DNA from: an uncultured Tateyamaria sp.
GTDB taxonomy: Bacteria > Pseudomonadota > Alphaproteobacteria > Rhodobacterales > Rhodobacteraceae
Reading direction: 5' to 3'
DNA length: 64,000 nucleotides
Assembly: GCF_947496075.1 (NCBI RefSeq)
Contig: NZ_CANMBJ010000005.1
Location: 353,086-417,085 of the forward strand
Below are positions 1-9,128 of the stretch, piece by piece. The stretch's first letter is position 1. The number at the start of each line of letters is the position of its first letter. Both the position numbers and the translations under genes were made by a program. The notes beneath the pieces were generated by a model, which searched no databases, was not told the origin of the DNA, and saw only the letters and a program-made list of their open reading frames with translations.

Positions 1-1515
1 ATCCCCGAACTCTGTCGCCCATTCCTGCATCTGTGCGATGTCCTGGGTGCTGTTTCCAGACACCAGACGATCGCGCAGATTGGAGAGCGCTTCGAACAGC
101 TCAACATTTTCATAGAGCGTGTCAGGGTGCAGGTCGTCCAGGTCAGACAATGTCACCTCAACACCGGCACTATCCTTGCCAATTGGAAGGACAAGCTTAG
201 TGGCGAAACGCGCGATGACATCATCCAGCGTATCTACGTCGAACTTGATGGGTTTGCGACGGGCAAGGTCTGCACCAATCTCTACCGTACCTTTGCTGGA
301 GCGACCGGTGAAATCACCAAGGATTGCGATGCGAAACTTGGGTCGGGCGGCGTCGCGATCCTCGGGTTTGGGCAGATCGAGGCGCCCGTGAGGTGAAATC
401 TCCTCGGCCGCGGGTTCGTCATCCTCTATCGCGACGTCATCGAGTGACGTCTCCTCTTCGGTTTCATCAGACACGTCTTGAACAAGCACATCGAGATGGT
501 CCGCAATCAGGTCAGCCCCTTCGTCGGTATCCGGCGCCTCAAATTCAGAGTGTTCATCCGTGTCGTCGGAACCGACGGTATCTGCCAAGTCATCGGCAAC
601 GACATCAGGGTCTGCGATAGTGGAGTCCAATGCCTCCAGCTCATCCCCTGTATCGACATCGTCCTCAATTGCGTCCAGCGCATCACCTTCGAGCGCAATC
701 TCCGACACATCTGTATCACCTGCGCCTTCGTTATCAGGGAGGCGCACAGTGTCCGAAGTTGATGCGTCCTGACCAGCCGCAGGCTCTTTTCCAGTTGAGC
801 CTTCCTCAGACACCGAGCCATCATTCGCATCCTCTGTGCCAATGCCGGATTGCACCAGGTCGGCAAGCACACCGTCGGCGTTTTTGTCCGGGTTGGGTGG
901 GTTCATCTGGTCGGGATTCTGCAGCGCCATAGCGGCAAGGACGGCATCGGTGTCGTAACCCGTATCTTCTGAAGCAAGAGTTGCGGCGTTCCGCATGGAG
1001 TCCAGTGCGGCATCGGCTTGGTTCGTCTCCTTGGCGGAACCTGCCAGCGCAGCAAGGGCAACGGGGTCATGGATCAAACGCGTCATCAGATCTTCGGCCT
1101 CTGATTTACCGTCCATATACGTGCGCAGGTGCTCCAGCCGGGTGCGGGCCTCAAGCAAGGTGTTCAGCGGCTCCACATTGCGGGCGACAGCCGCAGGCGA
1201 AAAATCGTCCATCCGCTCAAACGTCAGATCGACGGCGATGTTGCCTTCGCCCGTCAGCGTGTTGGGCACCGAAAAAGCGGCACGCGGCTTGATCGACTTC
1301 ATCCGGTCGTCAAAGTTGTCGACATCGATTTCCAGGAACTTGCGGTCTGCCACGGCGGGCAATGGGTCCTCGGACTTGCCTGACAGATCAGCCATCACAC
1401 CCATTACAAAGGGCAGCTGGATCGTCTTCTCCGCGCCATACAGCTCTACATCATATTCGATCTGGACACGGGGCGCGCGGTTGCGGGCGATGAATTTCTG
1501 GCTGCTCTTGGACAT
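1..1515 (-). CDS. TssB-like/second sheath-domain fusion protein (partial, 3' end outside window)
   Basis: About 505 codons are visible, running off the left edge with no stop. Residues 1-165 or so are a TssB (VipA) sheath small subunit, almost a copy of the tssB product at 10.6-11.1 kb. Then comes a long Asp/Glu-rich linker of roughly 190 residues. From about residue 365 a second sheath-type domain begins (motif KFRIAILGDFTGR), like the N-terminal part of proteins annotated as T6SS sheath large subunit. A TssC-like part probably follows outside the window. The start ATG is preceded by GGAAG, about 100 bp after tssH ends on the same strand. Seen: the duplication and the acidic linker. Inferred: an accessory or modified sheath component. 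A regulator or decoy is also possible. Confidence 0.8.
   Translation of the reverse strand, partial: MSKSSQKFIARNRAPRVQIEYDVELYGAEKTIQLPFVMGVMADLSGKSEDPLPAVADRKFLEIDVDNFDDRMKSIKPRAAFSVPNTLTGEGNIAVDLTFERMDDFSPAAVARNVEPLNTLLEARTRLEHLRTYMDGKSEAEDLMTRLIHDPVALAALAGSAKETNQADAALDSMRNAATLASEDTGYDTDAVLAAMALQNPDQMNPPNPDKNADGVLADLVQSGIGTEDANDGSVSEEGSTGKEPAAGQDASTSDTVRLPDNEGAGDTDVSEIALEGDALDAIEDDVDTGDELEALDSTIADPDVVADDLADTVGSDDTDEHSEFEAPDTDEGADLIADHLDVLVQDVSDETEEETSLDDVAIEDDEPAAEEISPHGRLDLPKPEDRDAARPKFRIAILGDFTGRSSKGTVEIGADLARRKPIKFDVDTLDDVIARFATKLVLPIGKDSAGVEVTLSDLDDLHPDTLYENVELFEALSNLRDRLVSGNSTQDIAQMQEWATEFGD
1191..1507 (-). repeat. 317-bp direct repeat, copy 1 (inside the TssB-like fusion gene)
   Basis: This stretch matches 10811-11127 in the same orientation at a constant offset of 9620 bp. 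I count six mismatches in 317 bp (about 98% identity). It encodes the first two thirds of the TssB domain. Identity stops abruptly on the C-terminal side, where the two proteins diverge. This pattern points to recent duplication or gene conversion. Confidence 0.95.
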
Positions 1516-1617
1516 CGGACAGGCTTCCTTACAGACGTTCAATCCGTAAGTGCCCACCGCGCCGCGCAGGGTTCATCCCGACAACAGAAAAAGGGCGCTT
1601 CCCCCATCAAACCCATT

Positions 1618-4269
1618 CTAGTCGAAAGCATATTGGAACTGGCCATCCGCGACGTCGATGGCCATCTTCGACACGTGGTTTCCGTCAAGTTGACGAGTCA
1701 GGACTTCGGTCGACAGTGCGGGCAACATTGTGTTGGTGACAATCGCGTCAATCATACGCCCACCGCTCTCGACCTCGCGGCAGCGCGACACAATCGCGTC
1801 GACAACAGCATCCGAATAGCAAAACGGCACATCATAGGCCGCCTGCACACGGGCACCGATCCGATCAAGTTGCAGCCGGGTGATCTGACCGATCATCTCT
1901 GGGCTCAGCGGATAGTACGGGATGGTTACGATCCGGCCCAGAAGGGCGGGCGGAAACACCTCCAGCAACGGCGCGCGCAATGCTTTGGCGATGCCGTCAG
2001 GATCAGGCATCAGTTCGGGGTCGGCACATAAATCCATGATCACGTCAGAGCCAATATTCGACGTCATAAGGATCAGAGTGTTGCGAAAGTCGATCCGACG
2101 ACCTTCGCCGTCCTCCATCACACCCTTGTCAAAAACCTGGAAAAAAATCTCGTGTACATCCGGGTGCGCCTTTTCAACCTCATCCAGCAGGACAACGGAA
2201 TAGGGTTTGCGCCGTACTGCTTCGGTCAACACGCCGCCTTCACCATAGCCGACATAACCGGGGGGCGCCCCTTTCAGGCTGCTGACGGTATGGGCCTCCT
2301 GATACTCGCTCATGTTGATCGTGATGACGTTCTGTTCGCCACCATAGAGTGTCTCGGCGATTGCAAGCGCTGTTTCAGTCTTGCCCACGCCCGACGTGCC
2401 AGCGAGCATGAAAACCCCGATGGGTTTGGACGGATTGTCCAGACCCGCGCGCGAAGATTTCACACGCTTGGCGATCATCGCCATCGCGTGATCCTGGCCG
2501 ATGACACGTTTCGACAAGTGGTCCGCCAGGTTTAGAACGGTGCGCATCTCGTCCCGCAACATCCGGCCCACAGGTATCCCGGTCCAGTCGGCGACCACCG
2601 ATCCGATGGCGGCGGCATCCACGATAGGCAACATCATGGGCGTCTCGCCTTGCAGCTCGTCCAGCGCGGCTTGGGTCTTGCGCAGGGTTTCAAGCGCGGA
2701 TGCCACTTCATCTGGACATTCGGTGGATTTGGCCTGAGCGCGCAGGTCCATAATCTGGACCACCAGTGCCTTTTCAGCCTCCCACTGCTCAGTCAAGGTG
2801 GTCAGCCGGGTAGTTTCGGCGTCCAGCTCTGCCTGTGCCTTGCTGCGGCGCGTACCGATCTCAGCCCCAGCGGCTTCGTCACGGTCTATGATGTCCAACT
2901 CGGTCTCCAAACCTGCAATGCGGCGTTGGCAATCGTCCACGGGCGCCGGTGTCGCGTGCAGGCTGATGCCGACGCGCGCGCAGGCCGTATCTAGAACGCT
3001 AACCGATTTATCAGGCAGTTGCCTTGCCGGGATGTAGCGAGAAGACAGGCGCACGCTAGCCTCCAATGCCTCATCGAGGATTTGGACATTGTGGTGACGC
3101 TCAAGCGTTTCTGAAACCCCGCGCATCATCAGCAGGGCGGTCGCGTCATCGGGTTCGGCGACTTGAACCACTTGAAACCGGCGGGTCAGGGCTTGGTCCT
3201 TTTCAATGTGCTTTTTGTATTCCGCCCAAGTCGTGGCCCCGATGGTGCGCAACGTCCCACGGGCCAGAGCGGGCTTAAGAAGATTGGCAGCATCGCCTGT
3301 GCCCGCAGCCCCACCTGCACCCACCAACGTGTGGGTTTCGTCGACAAACAGAACAATCGGAACTGCACTGGCCTGCACCTCATCGATAACACCGCGCAGG
3401 CGGTTTTCGAACTCGCCCTTCATCGAGGCCCCTGCCTGCAAAAGACCAATATCCAGAGACAAAAGGCGCGCCTCTGCCAGAGCAGGCGGCACATCACCAC
3501 GTGCGATGCGCAGGGCCAATCCCTCGACCACGGCCGTCTTTCCAACGCCCGCCTCTCCTGTCAGAATCGGATTGTTCTGACGACGACGGATCAGCACGTC
3601 GATGATCTCGCGGATTTCCGGGTCCCGACCAACAATTGGATCGATCTGTTCCTTGCGTGCGCGCGCTGTCAGATCGGTGCAAAACTGCGCCAAGGCCGAC
3701 CCGTCCTGAGGAGTGGAGGCCATGGCCGACGACGCGTCCCCTGGCTCTGACCCTACATGCGACCCGTCTTGCGCAGGCAATCCAGCCTCGGGCGATCCTT
3801 CCACCGCAGCCTCAAAGTCACGTGCAAGCTTCTGCGGATCCACTCTTTCCAGTTCAGCAGACATTGAACGCAGAACGTTTTTCAATCCCGGCGTGGTCAG
3901 CAGTCCCAGCAAGAGATGCCCCGTGCTTACCCGGGACTCCCCATAACCCAGTGACGCATGGATCCATGCCCGTTCCACAGCCTCCTCCAGATGCGGCGAC
4001 AGGTCTGAGATGGCCGTTGCCCCGCGCGGCAAAGCATCCAGAGCACGCTGCAATTCGGTCGCGATACGCCCTTCGTCCAGATCGAAAAAGCGAATGATCC
4101 GGTGTAGATCGCTGTCATGTACATTCAGGATCTGATGGATAAAATGGGCCAGCTCCACATAGGGATTTCCGCGCATCTTGCAAAAGACGGTTGCGCTTTC
4201 AATGGCTTGGAAGGCGCTTGTGTTGAGTTTTCCAAAAAGGGCGACACGGCTGATCTCGGACATTTGCAT
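1618..4269 (-). CDS. tssH: T6SS disassembly ATPase TssH (ClpV)
   Basis: The 883-residue AAA+ unfoldase recycles the contracted TssB/TssC sheath in the cytoplasm. The N-terminal Clp-N domain spans about 1-150. A variable Ser/Ala-rich linker follows at about 155-195. The first AAA+ module has Walker A GEAGVGKT near 238-245 and Walker B with DET near 310. A coiled middle domain covers about 445-545. The second AAA+ module has Walker A GTSGVGKT near 624-631, and the chain ends with the Clp-D2-small region. The length is normal for ClpV. The start ATG (first of two in frame) has AGGAAA upstream and lies 19 bp after tssG. It is part of the minus-strand T6SS operon. Confidence 0.95.
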   Translation of the reverse strand: MQMSEISRVALFGKLNTSAFQAIESATVFCKMRGNPYVELAHFIHQILNVHDSDLHRIIRFFDLDEGRIATELQRALDALPRGATAISDLSPHLEEAVERAWIHASLGYGESRVSTGHLLLGLLTTPGLKNVLRSMSAELERVDPQKLARDFEAAVEGSPEAGLPAQDGSHVGSEPGDASSAMASTPQDGSALAQFCTDLTARARKEQIDPIVGRDPEIREIIDVLIRRRQNNPILTGEAGVGKTAVVEGLALRIARGDVPPALAEARLLSLDIGLLQAGASMKGEFENRLRGVIDEVQASAVPIVLFVDETHTLVGAGGAAGTGDAANLLKPALARGTLRTIGATTWAEYKKHIEKDQALTRRFQVVQVAEPDDATALLMMRGVSETLERHHNVQILDEALEASVRLSSRYIPARQLPDKSVSVLDTACARVGISLHATPAPVDDCQRRIAGLETELDIIDRDEAAGAEIGTRRSKAQAELDAETTRLTTLTEQWEAEKALVVQIMDLRAQAKSTECPDEVASALETLRKTQAALDELQGETPMMLPIVDAAAIGSVVADWTGIPVGRMLRDEMRTVLNLADHLSKRVIGQDHAMAMIAKRVKSSRAGLDNPSKPIGVFMLAGTSGVGKTETALAIAETLYGGEQNVITINMSEYQEAHTVSSLKGAPPGYVGYGEGGVLTEAVRRKPYSVVLLDEVEKAHPDVHEIFFQVFDKGVMEDGEGRRIDFRNTLILMTSNIGSDVIMDLCADPELMPDPDGIAKALRAPLLEVFPPALLGRIVTIPYYPLSPEMIGQITRLQLDRIGARVQAAYDVPFCYSDAVVDAIVSRCREVESGGRMIDAIVTNTMLPALSTEVLTRQLDGNHVSKMAIDVADGQFQYAFD

Positions 4270-4288
4270 TGCTTTCCTGTGGGGGCCG

Positions 4289-5305
4289 TCAAAGGGAGTG
4301 TTGGCAAGGTTGAGAGAGGATCAAATCATCCGCATCGAGGGCCGGACGTCGCCCGATCCAACTGGTTCGACCAAGTGTTGCAGCCTGCCCCAGTACCGAA
4401 GGGGGGACCTCATCGGCGTTCAGGATTAGATTGGCGGTCCATTCCAGGGTGTCGCCGACATATGTTCGAATGATCGCCGCAAGCCGTTTAAAGCCGGGCG
4501 TCCCGGGAAAGAGCCGCGTGTACTCCGATAGCGACATGGGACCGATACGCAGTCGAAAACAGGCGGACCGTGACCAGGTTTTTTCGCCCACGCTGGCGGT
4601 ACCGCCCAAGGCAGCGTTTCCAAGCTGTCCGCGGTCTCCCGGTTCAAGGTGCAGCCAACTGCCCACAAAGCTTTCGACTTCGACAGGTGTATCAAAAAGC
4701 TGTGTCACTATAGCTTTCAGACCCGCCTCGCTACGCGGGCTAGCGGCCAGAAGGCCAGCGAAATGCTTCTTTGCCACGTCAGGCATGGCATCGCGCCCCT
4801 CCAGCGCGTCGCATCCGAAACCTGCCAGCGCTCCGACCTTTTGGCCGAATGCGTCATCTTCCGACCGATCGAACGAGGCGGCAGGTTGCCCGCTTGCCCA
4901 GGCCCGATAGAGAAGCGACAGCATCCGATGATGAAACATGTCCGCAAAGGCGACCATCGTGGGATCATCCATGTTGCGTTGCCGGTCGCGCGCAAACTCA
5001 GTCATGTGCAGTGGCAGAGGACCATTGGGACCAAAGAGGCCAAAGGCCAGCTGCGTCAGCTTCGGCACACCAGCCTCATCCTCGGTGAAGGATTTGATGG
5101 TAGAGGGTGGAAATGCAAGGTCCGCCGCCTGCGCCAAGCGCACTGGGTCCTCGGACGGGCGACTAGACATGCCTAGGCGCGGACCGTCCTGATGCACCGC
5201 CTCGATCAGCCGCAGTGCCTGGAAGAAGTTGAATTTCTCGGGAGCCTCGATCAGCGCGGCAAGTCGCGTCAGATCAGGACCCGCCGTCCGCTTTTGGCTG
5301 GCCAT
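4289..5305 (-). CDS. tssG: T6SS baseplate subunit TssG
   Basis: The protein of about 338 residues belongs to the TssG/VasB/ImpH family, the baseplate wedge partner of TssF. It shows the family's N-terminal FNFFQALRLIE segment and a central FGLFGPNGPLPLHMTE motif, both typical of TssG. The gene overlaps the end of tssF, as is common for this pair. Two in-frame starts exist: the one at 5341 would overlap tssF by 73 bp, and the one at 5305 (MASQKR) by 37 bp with GGGGA upstream. The second is preferred. Confidence 0.92.
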   Translation of the reverse strand: MASQKRTAGPDLTRLAALIEAPEKFNFFQALRLIEAVHQDGPRLGMSSRPSEDPVRLAQAADLAFPPSTIKSFTEDEAGVPKLTQLAFGLFGPNGPLPLHMTEFARDRQRNMDDPTMVAFADMFHHRMLSLLYRAWASGQPAASFDRSEDDAFGQKVGALAGFGCDALEGRDAMPDVAKKHFAGLLAASPRSEAGLKAIVTQLFDTPVEVESFVGSWLHLEPGDRGQLGNAALGGTASVGEKTWSRSACFRLRIGPMSLSEYTRLFPGTPGFKRLAAIIRTYVGDTLEWTANLILNADEVPPSVLGQAATLGRTSWIGRRPALDADDLILSQPCQHSL

Positions 5306-7143
5306 CTGGCGATATCCCCACGCTGTGATGAATGGATACAAGTCTCGGTAAAGCTGTTGAGACTCACGTATTTGGCAAAGAAGGTTTCCAGTACCGAACC
5401 CAGAAGGTAACAGCCGGTCCCCTCGAAGCAGCTTTCGTCAAAGCCGACCCTGATCTCCAGACCTCGCACCGCGCTGCTTAGAACACCATCGGCAAGCCGT
5501 CTGACAATGGCGCGAGACGATACGGTTGACAGGCCTTCGACCTGCTTGGCCAACGCGGGCTCCCCCAGCGTGGCATACAGTCCGATAATCTCGCGCAGGG
5601 CAGCTGCCCCGCTGCCGCGGTCGGCGTCAACCAAGGACAGGTAATTGAGGCTGAGATGAGAGATGAGCTGCCAGGCCTGCTTGCCTTCGGCGAGGCTAGA
5701 CCTTGGGCGGGTCGGCGGAACAATCGCTCGCACGCGCTTGACCGAGCCGCCCTCTGGCAGTGTGAAATCCGTCTCGCCCAGACCCACTGGCGTCAGCAGC
5801 GGTAGATCCCTGTTGGTACAAAGCGCCTTTATTGCAAGCTGTTTGACGGCTGCAGGATAAGGTGCCTGCGTTTGGTCCGTGAGGGTCAGATAAAGCTCCG
5901 ACCCCAGGTAGGATGTGCGCGATCCAGCCATTCGCTGACGCTCAGAAGGCTGGCGCAGCCGACGGCGCTGACTGTAGTAGGCGGCATGTTTTCCGCCTGA
6001 TGGCCCGAAATCCTCAGTACTGTAGAACGGTCGAAACTGCACATCCGCGTCGCGATCACCCCCGATACCCGTAACGGATTCAAGCTGATAGACCTCGAAA
6101 TCCATGGGCGCGGTTCGGTCCACTGTCACGAGGTGCTCTACCTGCGTATCCGCGACATGCACGCGATCACATCGCTTGCGAAAGAGGTTGATTGCCGGCA
6201 CGGCATGAAGGTCAAAGTTAGCAGGCGTGACGGATGCAAGCTCGGGCAAGCCTTCGCGCAGAAGGATATATAGATCCAGATCGGCCTCGGTCGTTCTTTG
6301 CACTGCCTGCAGCAGCCCCCCAAACTCAGCGAAAAAGAACCGCTGCGGCATCGCAAAATACTCTTGCAGCAACCGGTAGCCATCAAACGAGGGGCCCGGC
6401 GTCGGAAGCAGGGCTTCTTCCGGGCCAAATCCACACGCAGAGATTTCGGCACCCAGATACTTATTCCAATCGTCACGGCGGTCGGTCGACCGGCCCGCGA
6501 TCCCGATCCCCTGCCCTAAGATCGCCTCGTACAGCCGCCAAGGCTCTGCCGCAGCGCCCGTCAGAAACATCCGCAAACGATCTAACGGCAACTCCGCCAG
6601 AGGGGCGCCATCCGTGCGGCGCAAGCGTAGGCGCAATGCAGCCTTGGCCGGGGCGTGGCGACCGACGCCCGCCGCAACAAGGTCGCCGCGCGCATCGATG
6701 TATTCCACCTCGGTGACTTCCAAAGGCCAGAGTGTGACATCTTGGGACGTGGTGTAGATGATTCCGGTTTGGACGGAATCGCGCACCCGCCCGCGCAATT
6801 CGGTGCCGCGCGGCACGGCGACGCCGGCCGCGAGATTGCCCTGTCCCGGATCAGGTTCCAGTCTTGCAATCATCATGGACGGAATCGGCGCCAAGTAGTG
6901 GGGATAGACCGTCTCGAACAGGCTCTGGGTCAGGTTTGCATTTTGCTGCTCCAGCTCCAGCTGGACGCGCGCCGCCATAAAAGCAAACCCTTCCATCAAT
7001 CGCTCGACATAGGGGTCCATCACTTCCAACTGCCCCATGCCCAGTCGCCCGGCAACCTTTGGGTAGGCCGCCGCGAATTCGTCGCCCATTTCCCGAATGA
7101 AGGTCAGCTCTTGCTCGTAGTGATTCAAAAGGCGCTTATCCAT
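5269..7143 (-). CDS. tssF: T6SS baseplate subunit TssF
   Basis: The 624-residue TssF/VasA/ImpG protein is the main wedge component of the T6SS baseplate. It starts with the characteristic LLNHYEQELTFIREMG segment. It continues with the FAFMAARVQLELE and ETVYPHYLAPIPSM motifs and ends in the usual NSFTET...RGDIARWP tail. The length is as expected. The start lies 4 bp after the tssE stop, and the 3' end overlaps tssG. This gives the standard tssE-tssF-tssG order of a baseplate block. Confidence 0.95.
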   Translation of the reverse strand: MDKRLLNHYEQELTFIREMGDEFAAAYPKVAGRLGMGQLEVMDPYVERLMEGFAFMAARVQLELEQQNANLTQSLFETVYPHYLAPIPSMMIARLEPDPGQGNLAAGVAVPRGTELRGRVRDSVQTGIIYTTSQDVTLWPLEVTEVEYIDARGDLVAAGVGRHAPAKAALRLRLRRTDGAPLAELPLDRLRMFLTGAAAEPWRLYEAILGQGIGIAGRSTDRRDDWNKYLGAEISACGFGPEEALLPTPGPSFDGYRLLQEYFAMPQRFFFAEFGGLLQAVQRTTEADLDLYILLREGLPELASVTPANFDLHAVPAINLFRKRCDRVHVADTQVEHLVTVDRTAPMDFEVYQLESVTGIGGDRDADVQFRPFYSTEDFGPSGGKHAAYYSQRRRLRQPSERQRMAGSRTSYLGSELYLTLTDQTQAPYPAAVKQLAIKALCTNRDLPLLTPVGLGETDFTLPEGGSVKRVRAIVPPTRPRSSLAEGKQAWQLISHLSLNYLSLVDADRGSGAAALREIIGLYATLGEPALAKQVEGLSTVSSRAIVRRLADGVLSSAVRGLEIRVGFDESCFEGTGCYLLGSVLETFFAKYVSLNSFTETCIHSSQRGDIARWPAKSGRRVLI

Positions 7144-7147
7144 GACG

Positions 7148-7645
7148 CTATCCTTGGCGATGGACGGTCACTTCACCCGTCGTCACATCAAGTTGCGTGC
7201 GCAAATAGAGATCAAGCGGCACGGGCTCCGCCCACAGCTCGGCCCGGATATCGAAAGAGAACAACCCGCCGCGCACATCCTTCTGTTCATGGATCACCAC
7301 CTCAAGCGTGTTGGGCAGAAGGCGCGGTTCAAACTGTTCGATCGCCACGCGGATCGCCTGCTGGATCTCTATGGCGCGTGTATTGGTGGCTGTAATTCCA
7401 GACACATCAGCGATGCCGAAGTTCAACACGGAGCGCGCAGCCTCCGGGAACGGTCCAAGATCGGTGTCAGCCTGCAGATTTGTGGTGTTCAGCAACCAAT
7501 GCAGGTCACGTTGGATTATGTCGCGTAACCGGTTGATGTCGATGATCCAGGCCGCGTTGGTCTCGACGCGCTGATCCGGCGCATCGTCGATAAGCCGGTC
7601 AAGCAGTGCAGGCTGCAAACGCTCAAGTCGCGCACGATCAACCAT
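7148..7645 (-). CDS. tssE: T6SS baseplate subunit TssE (gp25-like)
   Basis: The 165-residue protein is the T4 gp25-like lysozyme-fold baseplate subunit without lysozyme activity. The family core is seen as LRDIIQRDLHWLLNT, then a VLNFGI-containing segment, and a C-terminal region with FSFDIRAELW. Its first 8 bp overlap the end of tagJ, which implies translational coupling. tssF follows 4 bp downstream. Confidence 0.9.
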   Translation of the reverse strand: MVDRARLERLQPALLDRLIDDAPDQRVETNAAWIIDINRLRDIIQRDLHWLLNTTNLQADTDLGPFPEAARSVLNFGIADVSGITATNTRAIEIQQAIRVAIEQFEPRLLPNTLEVVIHEQKDVRGGLFSFDIRAELWAEPVPLDLYLRTQLDVTTGEVTVHRQG

Positions 7646-8471
7646 GACTGACCTGCTTCAGCGATTGATTGGCGGGTGTATCGGCATGGTGAAACGTGAC
7701 CTCGCGCAACTCCATCAGAGGCAGGTTGTCGGCCTCGGTGCAAAACATCCTTTGACCAAGGCCCCGAGGGGTGATGCCGTCGGGGTCGGACCAGTCGGTG
7801 GCACGGGCCAACTTCTGTACAGGCGTGCCGTGTTCATGCGTGTTTGGATAGCGCGTCGGTATCAGCCCTATACTTTCGGTACCGTTCACAAGGGTCAGGG
7901 TGACAGGCGTCCAGACGACATCGCGCAGATCGCGGGGTGGATGCACCTTTAGCCCACGCAATTCTGCAAAGGGCAGCCAAAGGTATTTGCCATCCACGAT
8001 GAGCTCCAGCACCGGGCCAAAGCGCGGATCTGCGTCCGCGATCCAGTCAAAGCTGGTGCCATTCGCACTGCCCGCCGTGGCGGGCGCCGCGCGCAGGGAC
8101 ATGGACCGTAGCCGCTCGGCGCCCTCGGCATCACCGTTGAGTTCCTTTTTCAAAGCATCCCAAAGCACCGAAAGCCAGGACGGCGCGTCCTCGTCAAAGG
8201 GTGGCGGAGTTTGCCCGCGCAGAACCTTTTCGCGGTAAACCTCGCAAACGATTGCTTCGCGGTACATTTGGGCCATGGGCACGGCCACCGGATCGAGCGT
8301 TGCGCACGTCTTGAGCTGCTGCACAGCACGAGACCATTCGCCTTCGACACACAACAACTGAAACAGGAACACCCGCCGCCGCGCATCAGCAGGATTGGCA
8401 CGCACCTCAGCCTGAAGCGCGGACAGTGCACCAGGCAGGTCGCCGGATTTGAGCAGGGTTTCCGCAGACAT
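7638..8471 (-). CDS. tagJ: T6SS accessory protein TagJ/ImpE
   Basis: The 277-residue ImpE/TagJ family protein begins with a short TPR-like region (LLKSGDLPGALSALQAEVR). This is followed by the family-specific C-terminal half containing FDWIADADPRFGPVLE and the ELRGLKVHPPRDLRD segment. TagJ-type proteins bind the sheath small subunit and help position ClpV in the T6SS types that have them. The gene sits between hcp and tssE, overlapping tssE by 8 bp. Confidence 0.9.
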   Translation of the reverse strand: MSAETLLKSGDLPGALSALQAEVRANPADARRRVFLFQLLCVEGEWSRAVQQLKTCATLDPVAVPMAQMYREAIVCEVYREKVLRGQTPPPFDEDAPSWLSVLWDALKKELNGDAEGAERLRSMSLRAAPATAGSANGTSFDWIADADPRFGPVLELIVDGKYLWLPFAELRGLKVHPPRDLRDVVWTPVTLTLVNGTESIGLIPTRYPNTHEHGTPVQKLARATDWSDPDGITPRGLGQRMFCTEADNLPLMELREVTFHHADTPANQSLKQVSHG

Positions 8472-8547
8472 GGTTCATGCCTCGATGGTTTGAGGGAGTT
8501 GACCCCGGGCGCTGGGGAGATGAAGCACCCGGGACGCGAAGTCCGGC

Positions 8548-9084
8548 TTATGCCTTCTGGACCTCGTATTTCTCTTTGTTGAGAACCTTGCTCCACTCGG
8601 CCTCGCCCTGGCCGCCGGACGGTTTGATCATCTTGCCGTCCTTGCCTTGGCGTCGGTATTCGATCTGCTTGGCACCGTAAGCCAGCGTGATACTCTCGGT
8701 CAGTTCATCACCCGACCCCGACCAGGTCATCGATTTCACGATGACGGTCTTGAAGCGCACGATGAAGAAGTGCTTGCCACCAGTGTTGCTGCCAGCGCCC
8801 TGACGACGGCATTCCATAACGGCTTCATCAAGGTGATCGCCCGTCGCGCAGGCCCGGTAGAGGCCAGCAGATGCTGTGTCGGTCAGCTTGTCGAAGGTAA
8901 AGTCCTGAAAGTCGGTTTTACCAACACCACCGCCGCCAGATTGCGAGTCGATGATCGAACTGTTTTCAGCACCAAAGCTGAATTGAGTGATCTGAAATGC
9001 GCCTTCCTTGGCCATTTCTTCGTCGAGTGTTTCCCCACGGATAATGTTGTTTTTGGGGAAGCGTAGGAATGAGTCAAATGACAT
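8548..9084 (-). CDS. hcp: T6SS inner tube protein Hcp
   Basis: The 178-residue Hcp protein forms the hexameric rings that stack into the expelled tube and can carry small effectors. It has the Hcp beta-barrel signature, including IIDSQSGGGGVGKTDFQDF and the middle HFFIVRFKTVIVKSMTW strand block. It is slightly longer than a minimal Hcp, with a charged C-terminal tail. AGGA precedes the ATG. It lies between tssC and tagJ on the minus strand with short gaps of about 44 and 76 bp, so it may also be translated at its own rate. Confidence 0.93.
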   Translation of the reverse strand: MSFDSFLRFPKNNIIRGETLDEEMAKEGAFQITQFSFGAENSSIIDSQSGGGGVGKTDFQDFTFDKLTDTASAGLYRACATGDHLDEAVMECRRQGAGSNTGGKHFFIVRFKTVIVKSMTWSGSGDELTESITLAYGAKQIEYRRQGKDGKMIKPSGGQGEAEWSKVLNKEKYEVQKA

Positions 9085-9128
9085 GTTACGGTCCTTTCTT
9101 CAGGTTTTAAGGCGTTGATAGAGAGAGG

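Noticed and set aside
6655..7395. 246-residue plus-strand frame opposite tssF/tssE
   Set aside because: It lies fully on the reverse side of well-supported T6SS genes and shows no family pattern.
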